Shown here piece after piece: positions 17,196 through 26,233 of a stretch of 48,309 nt of DNA. The notes beneath the pieces are model-generated. The model worked only from the letters and a program-made list of their open reading frames with translations. It was not told the DNA's origin and made no database searches. Position numbers and translations under genes: made by a program. Numbering within the stretch: the first letter of the stretch is position 1; each line of letters opens with the position of its first letter. The DNA is from Rhizomicrobium sp. (GTDB taxonomy: Bacteria; Pseudomonadota; Alphaproteobacteria; Micropepsales; Micropepsaceae), in NCBI GenBank assembly GCA_031291635.1, contig JARLIR010000115.1:1-48309 (forward strand), in the 5' to 3' direction.

Positions 17196-18074
17196 TCAGT
17201 GCACTTGTGTCAGTGTACAGATGATCCGCGCCCGCGCTCCGGCGGCTGCACAGTCCATCGTTTCAAAGGGCGCTTTTGCCCCTTCCAGGGGGATAAAGGC
17301 GACCAGCCCGTTCGGCTGTTCCTTGCAGCGGAATTCGACGATGTGACGCTGTTTGACGGTTTCGCGACCGATCAGATGCGAGGCCTCCACAGTACAAGGC
17401 ACATTGTGCTGTACGATAGCGTCTTTGAAGTTCTGTTCCGTAATCATGGGTGTTCCGGTGCTCGACATCGTGCAGCGAATGCCATGCTTAAAGGCATCAA
17501 CGCAGCTCTGTGCCGAGATCGGCTTTGCCGAGCCGGGCAGGGGGCTTGCAATCACAACGCCGGTGCCGCCCGTACAGGCGACTTCGGTGAGTTCGCTATG
17601 GGTCGAGACCTCTTCACCCATAGTGCGATACTTGGACACGACACAGCTGTTGCCGAGGCCTTTCAAGATATTTCCCGCCATGGCTTTCAGATCGGCATTG
17701 GCGGCAAGGACACAGCTAGGGCCGGGTGGATTGCCAGCGGCGACATCGGCTGCGCGCGTAGCATCGGCGGCGATGCAGGAAAAGCCGAGCACGGGTTCCG
17801 GTGTCTGCTCCACCAGAAAATAGCCGATGCCGCTTTTGCACGCCGTCTCGAAGGTGCGCACATGCACGTCTTTGCCGTTCACCACGGCTTTGCCATCATT
17901 AAACAGCGCCGCGTCGCTCACTTCGCAGGACAAATTGATCGACTGCACCAGCGCGGTGGCACTGGCCATCACCTCTTCCTTGCTGGGGGGCGCTTTGGCT
18001 TTGCCATAGGAGGGAACAGCAGTCTGCGCGACTGCCAAAAGCACTAGTACGAAAATCCTCGCCACCAAACGCAT
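17196..18074 (-). CDS. Periplasmic protein with three Cys-rich internal repeats, unknown function
   Basis: A 292-residue exported protein that was not recognised. A signal peptide covers about residues 1-24 (VARIFVLVLLAVAQTAVPSYG). The mature part is three repeats of about 80-90 residues, each with an N-terminal Cys, a Cys after a T-x-V/E-F stretch, a central G-x-x-x-I/L-P or similar turn, and a closing Cys pair (for example NSCVVSKY, EVACTGG, SCVDAFKHGIRC). About four Cys per repeat suggests two disulphides each. The start at 18074 was preferred over 18122 because it begins the signal peptide. It is divergent from the GH105 gene and tail to tail with the CYTH-CHAD gene. Confidence 0.7.
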   Translation of the reverse strand: MRLVARIFVLVLLAVAQTAVPSYGKAKAPPSKEEVMASATALVQSINLSCEVSDAALFNDGKAVVNGKDVHVRTFETACKSGIGYFLVEQTPEPVLGFSCIAADATRAADVAAGNPPGPSCVLAANADLKAMAGNILKGLGNSCVVSKYRTMGEEVSTHSELTEVACTGGTGVVIASPLPGSAKPISAQSCVDAFKHGIRCTMSSTGTPMITEQNFKDAIVQHNVPCTVEASHLIGRETVKQRHIVEFRCKEQPNGLVAFIPLEGAKAPFETMDCAAAGARARIICTLTQVH

Positions 18075-18257
18075 AACGCACTGTCCCCAATTTTCTGCGC
18101 ACGCCCAACAGGTTGCGGGCATGAGCCAAAGCCCAGGCTTTGCAAGGCTCGCGGCCCCGCCAGCCTGTCACAGTGTCGTGTGATTGCGGCGCTTTCCCGG
18201 CGGTCGCCGCTCTTTGTGTTACTCTGTCATCCGGCAGGAATCGTGGAGCAACTAATC

Positions 18258-19385
18258 ATGCGGCGGGGCGTATTGCTCTTATCTCTCAGCATGCTTTTGG
18301 GGGTGGTATCGGCCGCGTCAGCCGAAACGCCCGCTGCCATACTCGCCCTGAGCGAAAAGGTTGCCGACTGGCAGCTGAGCCATATCGGTGAGCCGGTGCC
18401 GCATCAGCGCCCGGAGACCTTCGCCCCCCGCGATTGGGTCATGGGCGCTTTCTACGTCGGTTTGACGGCGCTGGCCGATCAGAAGCCGCGCTATACCGCC
18501 GCCATTCTTCACGCGGGCGAGGCGCAAGGCTGGCAGCTGGGTGACCAGCTCTACCATGCCGACCATCACGTCATCGGCCAGACTTGGATTTGGTCTTATG
18601 AGAAGTCGCATGATGCCAAAATGATCGCGCCTATGCGGGCGCGCTTCGATGCAGTATTGGCGAGTCCGCCGACCAATTCGCTGCAATTTGCCGATCCTGT
18701 CAGCGGTAAGGAATTGCCTTGCCAAAGTCGCTGGTGCTGGTGTGATGCCTTATTCATGGCGCCACCCGCTTGGTTTGCGCTTTCCCGCGTCACGGGTGAT
18801 GGCCGTTACGCCGCCTATGCCGACAGCGAATACGCTCTCACCACCAAAACGCTCTTCAGCGAAGAGGATGGGCTCTTTTACCGGGACACCCGTTTCCTCG
18901 GTAAACTTGGCCTCCACGGCGAACGTATCTTCTGGGCCCGCGGCAATGGCTGGGTCTATGGCGGGCTGGCGCGCATTCTCGACATTCTGCCCGAGAAAGC
19001 GCCGGAGCGGCAGCGCTATGTTGATCTCTTCCGCAAGATGTCAGCGGCGCTGGTGAAGCTGCAAAAGAAAGACGGCTACTGGTCCGGCTCGCTGCTCGAT
19101 CCCACCCCGGACACGGTGGCAGAAACTTCCGGCACGGGCTTTTTCACCTATGGCCTTGCTTACGGTGTGAAGCATGGGCTTTTGCCGGAGCCGCGGTATC
19201 GCCAAGCGGCCGAGCGCGGCTGGGCAGCGCTGGCCAAAGCCGTGGATAGTGATGGCCGCCTCGGCTATGTGCAGCCCATCGGCTTTGCCCCCGATCAGGT
19301 CACCAAGGACGATACCCAGCCCTTCGGTGTCGGCGCCTTTCTGCTCGCAGGCAGCGCCATGGCGGCGCTGGAGCAGAAAAACTAA
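18258..19385 (+). CDS. Secreted GH105/GH88-type unsaturated uronyl hydrolase
   Basis: A 375-residue protein with signal peptide (RRGVLLLSLSMLLGVVSAASA). The (alpha/alpha)6-barrel shows PRDWVMGAFYVGL near residue 58 and WCWCDALFMAPPAW near residue 163, which carry the two Asp residues used for hydration of unsaturated rhamnogalacturonyl or glucuronyl ends. ARGNGWVYGGLARIL and ETSGTGFFTYGLAYGV are further family motifs. It would remove the unsaturated sugar left by a polysaccharide lyase, pointing to pectin-type or other uronate-containing glycans. The ATG at 18258 follows GGAG by 9 bp and begins the signal peptide. No lyase gene is in the window. Confidence 0.88.
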   Translation: MRRGVLLLSLSMLLGVVSAASAETPAAILALSEKVADWQLSHIGEPVPHQRPETFAPRDWVMGAFYVGLTALADQKPRYTAAILHAGEAQGWQLGDQLYHADHHVIGQTWIWSYEKSHDAKMIAPMRARFDAVLASPPTNSLQFADPVSGKELPCQSRWCWCDALFMAPPAWFALSRVTGDGRYAAYADSEYALTTKTLFSEEDGLFYRDTRFLGKLGLHGERIFWARGNGWVYGGLARILDILPEKAPERQRYVDLFRKMSAALVKLQKKDGYWSGSLLDPTPDTVAETSGTGFFTYGLAYGVKHGLLPEPRYRQAAERGWAALAKAVDSDGRLGYVQPIGFAPDQVTKDDTQPFGVGAFLLAGSAMAALEQKN

Positions 19386-19388
19386 GCG

Positions 19389-21617
19389 CTATACCGCCAA
19401 GGTTTTCTCATCGATCGGCAGCGAGCGTACGCGCTTGCCGCAGGCGGCGAAGATCGCGTTGGTCACTGCCGGAATCACGGGCGGCATCACCGGCTCGCCC
19501 AAGCCGGTGGGATTGTTGTCGGAGAGGACGAAGGCGACTTCCATTGGCGGCACCTGATGCATCGTCACCGGCATATGGCCATCGAAATTGGTCTGCACCG
19601 TACGCCCATTGGCAAAGGTGATCTTCTGATTGAGCACATGGCTGAGGGCGTCGACGATGCCGCCCTGGCATTGGTTCTCGGCGCCCATAGGGTTGACGAT
19701 CTGGCGTCCGACATCAACCGCTGCCCAGATTTTATGGATGGTGAGAGCGCCATCTTTGGCCACGCTGACCTCGGCCACTTCGGCGGCATAGCCGAGATGG
19801 CAATAAGAAAATGCAACGCCTAGCCCGGTGCGCGGCGGCAGGCTGCGGCCCCAGCCCGACATCTGACGCACTTTTTCAAGCACGCCGCGGGAGCGCGCGG
19901 TGGAAAAGCCGTCGCCGCGTCCCGGCAGCTTCTCATCCTTGCCGAGCAGCTCGAGCTGGTAGGTCAGCGGATCTTTGCCCGCCGCATGGGCGAGCTCATC
20001 GATGAAGGATTGGAACACCCAAACCAGCGCGTTCTCACCGGGCGCACGTAAAGGGCCCATCGGAATGCCGGTTTGAATCAGCGAAGCGCCATAAACCACA
20101 TTGGGAATGCGCCCTGCGGGATAGGAATCCGGCGACAGCCCGGCGCAGCTGGCAAACTTCTTATCCTTGCCGAAGCTGACGAAATGCTGCTTCCAGGCCA
20201 CCGGCTTGCCGTCCTTGTCGAGGCCCGCCTTGATCTGATGCCAGCCGCCAGGGCGATAAAAATCGTGCCCGATATCGTCGGCACGGCTCCACAGCAGTTT
20301 CACCGGCGCGCCCACGGTCTTGGAAATCCAAGCGGCTTCGACCATGTAGTCGTTCATCAGCCGCCGTCCGAACCCGCCGCCCGAGCGCGTCATATGGACG
20401 GTGATATTCTTCAGCTCGATACCGAGCGTATGGGCAACAAGACCGCGAGCCGCTTCCGGCAATTGCGTCGGGGCCCAGAACTCGGCTTTGCCATTGGCGA
20501 CATGCGCCGTGCAATTCTGCGGCTCCAAGGTGACGTGGGCGATAAAGGGATAGTCGTAGCGGGCTTCCACGACCTTGGCGGCGGTCTTCAAGGCGCCATC
20601 AGTGTCGCCCGTATTGCGCAAGGATAGCGTCGCGGGTTTGAGGAACAGCGCCTCGGCTTCCTTTGCCAAACTCTCGTTGGAGGTGGCGGCATAAGGGCCT
20701 TCGTCCCACACCACTTGCAAAGCTTTACGCGCCTTGTCGGCTTGCCACCAACTGGTCGCTACAATGGCGATGCCGGGCAAGAGACCCGAGGACACCGTGC
20801 CGCCTTCGGCTTCGAACACTTCTTTGCTGCCACCCTCGACGATAAACGCATCCTTCACGCCAGCCATTTTTTTGAGGACGTCGAGATTGGCGCTTTTGAC
20901 TTTGCCGCCGAACACCGGGCACTTCTGGAACACCGCGTAAAGCATGCCCGGCACGGTGACGTCGATGCCGTAAATCGGAGTTCCCTTCACGATCCTTGCG
21001 GAATCGATACCCACCGTCGGCTTGCCGATGATTTTGAAATTCTTGGGGTCCTTCAGGACCAGCGTTTTCGGATCGGGTGCCTCGTAGCGTGCGGCCGCTG
21101 CCGCCAATGCGCCATAGCGGGCGCTTTTGTTGCTGGCACGGTGATAGACAACGCTTTTATCGGTGCTGCATTCGCTCTCAGCGACGCCCCATTGCTTCGC
21201 TGCGGCTTTGATCAGCAGGGCGCGCGTGGCGGCGCCCACTTGGCGCATCGGCAGATAATTTTCGGGCGTCATCATGCTGCCGCCCGCATATTGGCCTTTG
21301 AAGACCGCGGTATCGAGATCGGCTTGCGCGATGGTGACGTGAGACCAATCGGCATCGAGCTCTTCTGCGATCATCATTGCCAGCGCGGTCTTGGCGCCTT
21401 GGCCGACTTCTGGATTCTTGGCCACAATGGTGATGGCGTTATTGGGGGCAATCGTCACAAAGGCGTTCAGTTCGCCGTCCTTCGCCGTGCGGTCTTTGCC
21501 AACCGCGTACCAGCCGACCATCAAGGCGCCGCCGGCCGCTGCGCTGGCGATGAGAACGGCACGTCGTGTCGGATGCTTCACGCCTTCCATCACCCGCTGC
21601 AATTCCGTGGGAAGCAT
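19389..21617 (-). CDS. Molybdenum hydroxylase large subunit (isoquinoline 1-oxidoreductase beta type)
   Basis: A 742-residue xanthine-oxidase-family catalytic subunit. The N-terminus has a twin-arginine-like signal (TRRAVLIASAAAGGALMVGW), so the folded enzyme is probably exported or periplasm-anchored. The cofactor motif TRSGGGFGRRLMNDY and the C-terminal active-site Glu segment GLGEPVMPPVIPAVTNA are present. The domain layout is the single-chain IorB type rather than the XdhB type. Its partner iron-sulphur gene lies 3 bp upstream in the same operon. It hydroxylates an aromatic N-heterocycle or aldehyde; the substrate is unknown. No cytochrome c subunit gene follows. Confidence 0.9.
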   Translation of the reverse strand: MLPTELQRVMEGVKHPTRRAVLIASAAAGGALMVGWYAVGKDRTAKDGELNAFVTIAPNNAITIVAKNPEVGQGAKTALAMMIAEELDADWSHVTIAQADLDTAVFKGQYAGGSMMTPENYLPMRQVGAATRALLIKAAAKQWGVAESECSTDKSVVYHRASNKSARYGALAAAAARYEAPDPKTLVLKDPKNFKIIGKPTVGIDSARIVKGTPIYGIDVTVPGMLYAVFQKCPVFGGKVKSANLDVLKKMAGVKDAFIVEGGSKEVFEAEGGTVSSGLLPGIAIVATSWWQADKARKALQVVWDEGPYAATSNESLAKEAEALFLKPATLSLRNTGDTDGALKTAAKVVEARYDYPFIAHVTLEPQNCTAHVANGKAEFWAPTQLPEAARGLVAHTLGIELKNITVHMTRSGGGFGRRLMNDYMVEAAWISKTVGAPVKLLWSRADDIGHDFYRPGGWHQIKAGLDKDGKPVAWKQHFVSFGKDKKFASCAGLSPDSYPAGRIPNVVYGASLIQTGIPMGPLRAPGENALVWVFQSFIDELAHAAGKDPLTYQLELLGKDEKLPGRGDGFSTARSRGVLEKVRQMSGWGRSLPPRTGLGVAFSYCHLGYAAEVAEVSVAKDGALTIHKIWAAVDVGRQIVNPMGAENQCQGGIVDALSHVLNQKITFANGRTVQTNFDGHMPVTMHQVPPMEVAFVLSDNNPTGLGEPVMPPVIPAVTNAIFAACGKRVRSLPIDEKTLAV

Positions 21618-21620
21618 GGC

Positions 21621-22082
21621 TCAGGCCTCCTTCGCAGCAGCAAGTTTGATTGCTTGGCGGATGCGTGTGTAGGTCCCGCAGCGGCAGATATGGCTGTCCA
21701 TCGCGGTGGTGATATCGCTGTCGCTGGGGGCGACATTGCGGGTGAGGAGGGCGGTCGCCTCCATGATCTGCCCGGCTTGGCAATAGCCGCATTGCATGAC
21801 ATCGACCTTAAGCCATGCTTCCTGCACGCGCTGACCAACGGGCGAGTGAGCCAGACCTTCGATGGTGGTGATCTTAGATGTGCCGAGGCTCGAAACCGTC
21901 ATCAGGCAAGAGCGTACCGGCTCGCCATCGATATGCACCGTGCAAGCGCCGCAGATGCCTGCGCCGCAGCCGTATTTGGTGCCTTTGAGGTTCATCGCAT
22001 CGCGCAGCACCCAAAGCAGTGGGGTGTCGGCATCGACTTCGACCGAATGGTCGGTACCATTCACATTCAGACGGTATTGCAT
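21621..22082 (-). CDS. 2Fe-2S subunit of molybdenum hydroxylase (isoquinoline 1-oxidoreductase alpha type)
   Basis: A 153-residue protein with a plant-type ferredoxin domain (CGAGICGACTVHIDG, then a fourth Cys in RSCLM) and a helical second cluster domain (MQCGYCQAGQIM and HICRCGTYTRI). Eight Cys bind two 2Fe-2S clusters that carry electrons from the molybdenum site. It is the first gene of the two-gene operon and has the usual family length. It lacks a signal of its own, so co-export with the twin-arginine subunit is likely. Confidence 0.92.
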   Translation of the reverse strand: MQYRLNVNGTDHSVEVDADTPLLWVLRDAMNLKGTKYGCGAGICGACTVHIDGEPVRSCLMTVSSLGTSKITTIEGLAHSPVGQRVQEAWLKVDVMQCGYCQAGQIMEATALLTRNVAPSDSDITTAMDSHICRCGTYTRIRQAIKLAAAKEA

Positions 22083-22185
22083 CGCACACCTCGTTGCTGA
22101 AGACCTAGCACGGGATGGGCGTTCCGGCGATGGGGGAGGCGATGGTCACATGTCGTCAAAATCGCGTGAGGACGCGCAATAGGGC

Positions 22186-22210
22186 AGGGCCCGCGCATTG
22201 CGCAGGCCCT
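22186..22210 (-). terminator. Palindromic hairpin after the carbohydrate-binding protein gene
   Basis: A 25-bp near-perfect palindrome (arms AGGGCC-GCGC / GCGC-GGCCCT) 8 bp past the stop at 22219. It has no T run, so it is a weak terminator or RNA-stabilising hairpin. Confidence 0.45.
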
Positions 22211-22218
22211 AGCCGCCA

Positions 22219-23382
22219 TTAATTCTTGGGCAAGCCGGCCGTTGCCACGCCCGGTCCCAGATTGAGGACAAAGATCGGGCCAATATCGACGCTCTGCGCC
22301 GCGGCGCCCAGCTGCAGCATGGCGTTCACGCCGCTGGCGGCGTAATCGGTCGTCGCCACGCCGCTGGCATAGACCACCTGCCACTGATTGGCGGGCAGGG
22401 AGACCGCAGTAGCGGTGGCAACCGGGGACCAGGGCGCGGTCGCCGTATGAACACCGATTTCCGCAATCTGGGCGTTGGCGTCATGGGCGCGCAAATAGGC
22501 CGCCATGAATACCGTATCGCCCTTCTTGATGTCGCCGGTCAGGACCTGCGAAACGCCATCATCCCACGGATTGGCGCCCGCTTTGGCGATCTTGGCGCGC
22601 ACGGCTTTGCCCCCGGGGACATCGGCAGCATCAATGGCTTGGCTGGTCTGATCCGGGCCATAGACATTGGGCGTCTGGCCTGGATCGGAAATCAGCTTGC
22701 CCTTCGTTGGCAGCTTGGCGCGCAGCTTGGTCAAAGCGTCGGCGAAGCGTACTTCCGGCGATGCGGCGACGGCTGTTGGCGCAGCCGCAGAGGCCACCTT
22801 GTTATGGGGCAGCTTGGTTTGATCGTAATCCGGGCCGTAATCGAGCACGAAGACCGGTCCCAGATCGACCACCTGGATATCGCTGCCCAACTGGACGTTG
22901 ACGACCAATTTGCCCGGTTTGTAGTCGGCGTCGGCCACGCCTGACGCATAGTACATCGTCCATTTGCGGGTGATCGTCGCGGCACCCTCACCAAAGGCGG
23001 TGTAAGGGGCTTTGTTGAGACCGACCGTGACGTTGGGAATGCTGACCGTCTCTTTGCCGGTGGGCGGTTCTTCGGCGCGTGCCCAATAAGCGACCAAGAT
23101 CACGTCGCCTTTGCTCACGGGCTTGACGATGGGGTCCCAAGCGGCCGAATCGTAAGGATTGGCGCCCTTCTTGGCGACGGTGATGCGCATTGCCTTTCCG
23201 GCTTGCACGGCGGGATCGTCGCGCAAAACGAAGGTGGCGCCATAGCCGGACCAGGAATCAGCCGACGGGCTGTTGATCATGCTCTTGAGCGGGTCTGCGG
23301 CTCCCGAATCGGTTTTGGTCTGGGCCTGTACCGGAAGCATCAAAAAGACGCTCGCAAGAGCCGCGAGCACGAGTTTCGGCAT
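22219..23382 (-). CDS. Secreted protein with two carbohydrate-binding-like repeats
   Basis: A 387-residue exported protein with a signal peptide (KLVLAALASVFLMLPVQAQ). Two homologous repeats of about 160 residues follow. The units match at GKAMRITVAKKGANPYDSA versus GKAVRAKIAKAGANPWDDG, GDVILVAYWARA versus GDTVFMAAYLRA, and VVDLGPVFVLDYGP versus SVDIGPIFVLNLGP. The pattern resembles the CBM4/9-like jelly-roll binding modules, but no catalytic domain is attached. The ATG at 23382 has an excellent GGGGGAG site and begins the signal peptide. A role in holding or presenting polysaccharide is inferred. A LacI-type palindrome lies about 105 bp upstream. Confidence 0.7.
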   Translation of the reverse strand: MPKLVLAALASVFLMLPVQAQTKTDSGAADPLKSMINSPSADSWSGYGATFVLRDDPAVQAGKAMRITVAKKGANPYDSAAWDPIVKPVSKGDVILVAYWARAEEPPTGKETVSIPNVTVGLNKAPYTAFGEGAATITRKWTMYYASGVADADYKPGKLVVNVQLGSDIQVVDLGPVFVLDYGPDYDQTKLPHNKVASAAAPTAVAASPEVRFADALTKLRAKLPTKGKLISDPGQTPNVYGPDQTSQAIDAADVPGGKAVRAKIAKAGANPWDDGVSQVLTGDIKKGDTVFMAAYLRAHDANAQIAEIGVHTATAPWSPVATATAVSLPANQWQVVYASGVATTDYAASGVNAMLQLGAAAQSVDIGPIFVLNLGPGVATAGLPKN

Positions 23383-23487
23383 TTTCTCCCCCTGTCTTTG
23401 CGACCGGCTCATTGCGGCTGGTCTGCTTGTTACCAAAGGGAAATATTGGCTTGAGGCGCCAAGGCTGTCGAGTTATTTCCTGATCCA

Positions 23488-23499
23488 GTAACCGTTTAC
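23488..23499 (-). promoter_or_regulatory. Candidate LacI-type operator before carbohydrate-binding protein gene
   Basis: GTAACCGTTTAC is a palindrome of the form GTAANCGNTTAC. A second, looser palindrome (TGTTACCGGTCA) follows at 23516-23527. Both lie in the divergent spacer between the carbohydrate-binding protein and ABC transporter genes. Confidence 0.4.
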
Positions 23500-23602
23500 C
23501 GGCGCTAAGGGCAAATGTTACCGGTCACGGCGCTCGCGCCTGGCGCCTTGACAGCGGCGTTAACGGCTTGAGGGCAAGAGCAACCCCCGATAGACAGGTG
23601 GG

Positions 23603-25339
23603 ATGGCTTTCGCCGCAAACAAACCAACCCAACCGCGCACCGCCTTGGCGTTTGCTTTTTTCAACGAGGTGCGCCGCTACGCCGGCCGTAAAGGCACTGT
23701 GGCAGCCCTTTGGATCGTGTTCGGCGCGCTGTTGGACGGCCTTGGCTTGGCCTTGTTGGTGCCGATGGTGAACTTGGTGTTCGGTACCTCTGGCGGCTTT
23801 CTGCACCACTACACGGATGCTTTCTTCGCCGCCTTTGGTGCCAACACGCAGTTTCAGCGCCTAGTGGTGTTGTCCCTGCTCATGGCATTGCTGGTTATGG
23901 TGCGCGCCGTGGTCTTGCGGTTTCGCGCGGTCGTGATCGCAGAGTTGCAGGTCGGTTTTGTCGAGCATCTGCGATTCTCCGCCGCCCAGTCGCTAACCCA
24001 TGCCAGTTGGCATCGCATCGCCTCGCTTCGCCACGCCCGTATTACCCATATGATGAGCGGTGACATCCAGCGGGTCGGCATGGCTGGCTACTTCCTGCTG
24101 CAAGGCATCACCGCGCTGGTGATGGTGGTAGTGCAGGCGGTTGTGGCGGTGATGCTGTCACCGCTGCTGGCGCTCTTGGCGCTCGCCATCTTGGTGATTG
24201 TGGCCGCGCTGCTTTATCCCGTGCTGACGCGTGCGCGGCGGCTCGGGGCGCATATCACCAGCGCCAATCTCAGTCTTCTCAATCAAACCACACAGTTTTT
24301 GGGCGGTCTTAAACTCGCCATCAGCCAAGATCTGCAGGAGCGGTTTTTGTGCGAATTCGCCGCTGTCCTGACGACTCTGACGCAGCGCCAGATCGATTAC
24401 ACCCGCGATCAAACCGTGGTCCAGATCGTTGCGACCTCGCTGCCAACGCTGTTCGGTTTGGTCGTGATCTTAATCGGCTATGGCAGCTTTCACATCGCGC
24501 CCGCCGTGCTCTTGGCGTTGGTGGCTGTCATGTCGCGCATGGCGGGACCCGCCCAGCAGATCCAGCAGAGCGCCCAGCAAATCGCCTTTGCGCTGCCTGC
24601 TTTTGAAGAGATCCAGCGTCTCACAGCCGATCTGACTGAGCCACAGGAAAGCGTACCGGCTCTGGCGCTGCCACCGGTCTTCACCGGGGGTATCACGCTC
24701 GACAACGTCAGTTACCGGCATGAGGCGTCCGGCCGCGGCACGGTGCCGATTACACTGTCGCTGGCGCCGGGCGCATTTGTTGGCCTGACCGGGCCTTCGG
24801 GTGGTGGCAAGACGACCTTGGCTGATCTCATGGTCGGGCTTTATCCGCCGCAGTCCGGCAGTATCCGCATTGATGACCGCCTCCTCGACGGCGCGCTGCT
24901 GCCGCATTGGCGCCGGGCGCTGAGCTATGTCTCGCAAGATTCGTATCTGATGCATACGACCGTGCGGCGTAATCTGCTCTGGGGTTGTGGCGAGGCCAGC
25001 GATACGGCCATCTGGGCGGCGCTAGCGCTGGTCGGCGCTGACGCCCTGGTGCGCGCCATGCCCGAGGGGCTCGAGACCGTTGTCGGCGAGCGTGGCACGC
25101 TGGTCTCCGGTGGCGAGCGCCAGCGTCTGGCCTTGGCTGGAGCCTTGCTGCGTCAGCCGCGCTTCCTGGTGCTGGATGAGGCGACCGGAGCCATCGATGT
25201 GGAGAGCGAGGCGGCCATTCTGGGGCGGCTGAAGGCCTTGTCTCCGCGCCCGACCATTCTGCTCATCGCCCATCGCGCCGAATCGCTGGCGTTCTGTGAC
25301 ACTGTGGTGCGGCTGGGCGACGAAGAGGCCAAAGCGTAA
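23603..25339 (+). CDS. ABC exporter, fused membrane and ATPase domains
   Basis: A 578-residue half-transporter. Residues about 35-320 hold six hydrophobic segments of the type-IV exporter fold. The ATPase domain has Walker A GPSGGGKTT near residue 398, the signature VSGGERQRLALAGALL near 500, Walker B FLVLDEATG near 522 and the switch His in IAHRAES near 555. It would work as a dimer. The substrate is not evident; peptides, lipids and drugs are all possible. It is divergent from the carbohydrate-binding protein gene and 88 bp ahead of a YceI gene that may be cotranscribed. Confidence 0.88.
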   Translation: MAFAANKPTQPRTALAFAFFNEVRRYAGRKGTVAALWIVFGALLDGLGLALLVPMVNLVFGTSGGFLHHYTDAFFAAFGANTQFQRLVVLSLLMALLVMVRAVVLRFRAVVIAELQVGFVEHLRFSAAQSLTHASWHRIASLRHARITHMMSGDIQRVGMAGYFLLQGITALVMVVVQAVVAVMLSPLLALLALAILVIVAALLYPVLTRARRLGAHITSANLSLLNQTTQFLGGLKLAISQDLQERFLCEFAAVLTTLTQRQIDYTRDQTVVQIVATSLPTLFGLVVILIGYGSFHIAPAVLLALVAVMSRMAGPAQQIQQSAQQIAFALPAFEEIQRLTADLTEPQESVPALALPPVFTGGITLDNVSYRHEASGRGTVPITLSLAPGAFVGLTGPSGGGKTTLADLMVGLYPPQSGSIRIDDRLLDGALLPHWRRALSYVSQDSYLMHTTVRRNLLWGCGEASDTAIWAALALVGADALVRAMPEGLETVVGERGTLVSGGERQRLALAGALLRQPRFLVLDEATGAIDVESEAAILGRLKALSPRPTILLIAHRAESLAFCDTVVRLGDEEAKA

Positions 25340-25427
25340 AGCCTGAGAAACGATGTGTTGCCGTCACCGGTCCTACCGGGCGCCAAAATGGTGCTACATA
25401 ATGTCCTGCCCCGAAAGGACACCCCCT

Positions 25428-26042
25428 ATGCTCCATTTTCGCAATATTACCGCCAGCTTGATTTTGAGTGCGGCCGTTCTGGCCCCCAGCGCCTTGGCGC
25501 AGGCCTCTTCCAGCGATCCCGCCGCCGTCCAGGCTGGCAGCTATGCCCTGGAGACCAACCACGCCCGCATCCTCTTCGCCACCTCTCATATGGGTTTTTC
25601 AACCTGGTATGGCGATTTCTCAGGCGCCACGGGGAGCTTGACCCTCGACCCCAAAAAGCCCGCTGCGGCGGTGCTGGAGGTTTCGATCCCGGTGGCCAGC
25701 GTATCGACCACCAATGCCAAGCTCGATGGCGAGTTGAAGAGCCCGGATTGGTTCGATGCCGCCAAATTTCCCACCATCAGCTTCAAATCCACCAAGGTAA
25801 CGCCCACCGGCCCAGCTACCGCCCTGGTGACGGGCGACCTGACCTTCCACGGCGTCACCAAGCCGGTCACGCTGGAAGCCGCCTTCAAAGCCTCGGGCGC
25901 CAATCCCATGAGCAAGGCCTTCACCATCGGCTTTGAGGTCAAAGGCAAGCTGAAACGCAGCGATTTCGGCGTCGCCACCTACGTGCCGTTGATTGGCGAT
26001 GAGGTCGATCTCACGATCTCGGCCCCGTTTGAGAAGAAATAA
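25428..26042 (+). CDS. YceI-family periplasmic lipid-binding protein
   Basis: A 204-residue protein with a signal peptide (residues 1-24, ending SALAQA). The mature part is the YceI lipocalin-like barrel: YALETNHARILFATSHMGFSTW, LKSPDWFDAAKFPTISFKS, GDLTFHGVTKPVTLEA and a GFEVKGKLKRSDFGV end are typical. The family binds polyprenyl or other long lipids in the periplasm. The start at 25428 has AAAGGA at 25413-ish and begins the signal; the open frame upstream of it lacks a signal. Confidence 0.88.
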   Translation: MLHFRNITASLILSAAVLAPSALAQASSSDPAAVQAGSYALETNHARILFATSHMGFSTWYGDFSGATGSLTLDPKKPAAAVLEVSIPVASVSTTNAKLDGELKSPDWFDAAKFPTISFKSTKVTPTGPATALVTGDLTFHGVTKPVTLEAAFKASGANPMSKAFTIGFEVKGKLKRSDFGVATYVPLIGDEVDLTISAPFEKK

Positions 26043-26060
26043 CCAGTCAGTCTGACCTTC

Positions 26061-26094
26061 CTGGGGGTAGCGGCGCCGCGAAGCACCCCCAGGC
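26061..26094 (+). terminator. Hairpin after YceI gene
   Basis: Perfect 9-bp stem CCTGGGGGT / ACCCCCAGG around a 16-nt GC-rich loop, 18 bp past the YceI stop. No long T tract follows, so it is a moderate terminator call. Confidence 0.5.
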
Positions 26095-26159
26095 GTCATT
26101 TCCTGCCTCCCAGCTTCTTGAAATCGAAAGGCAAATAGGGCTAAAGGAGCGCCCCCTGC

Positions 26160-26233
26160 TGGGGGATCGTCTAACGGTAGGACTGCAGACTCTGACTCTG
26201 CCTATCAAGGTTCGAATCCTTGTCCCCCAGCCA
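26160..26233 (+). tRNA. tRNA-Gln (anticodon CUG)
   Basis: A complete cloverleaf: acceptor TGGGGGA with TCCCCCA, anticodon stem GCAGA / TCTGC around loop CTCTGAC (anticodon CTG), T-arm CAAGG-TTCGAAT-CCTTG, discriminator G and an encoded CCA at 26231-26233. It reads CAG codons. The 3' end is the probable attachment point of the accessory DNA beginning here: the recombinase gene on the opposite strand ends inside it. Confidence 0.93.

Noticed and set aside
20715-22100. A 461-codon plus-strand frame
   Set aside because: It is the antisense of the molybdenum hydroxylase subunits, which have full motifs.
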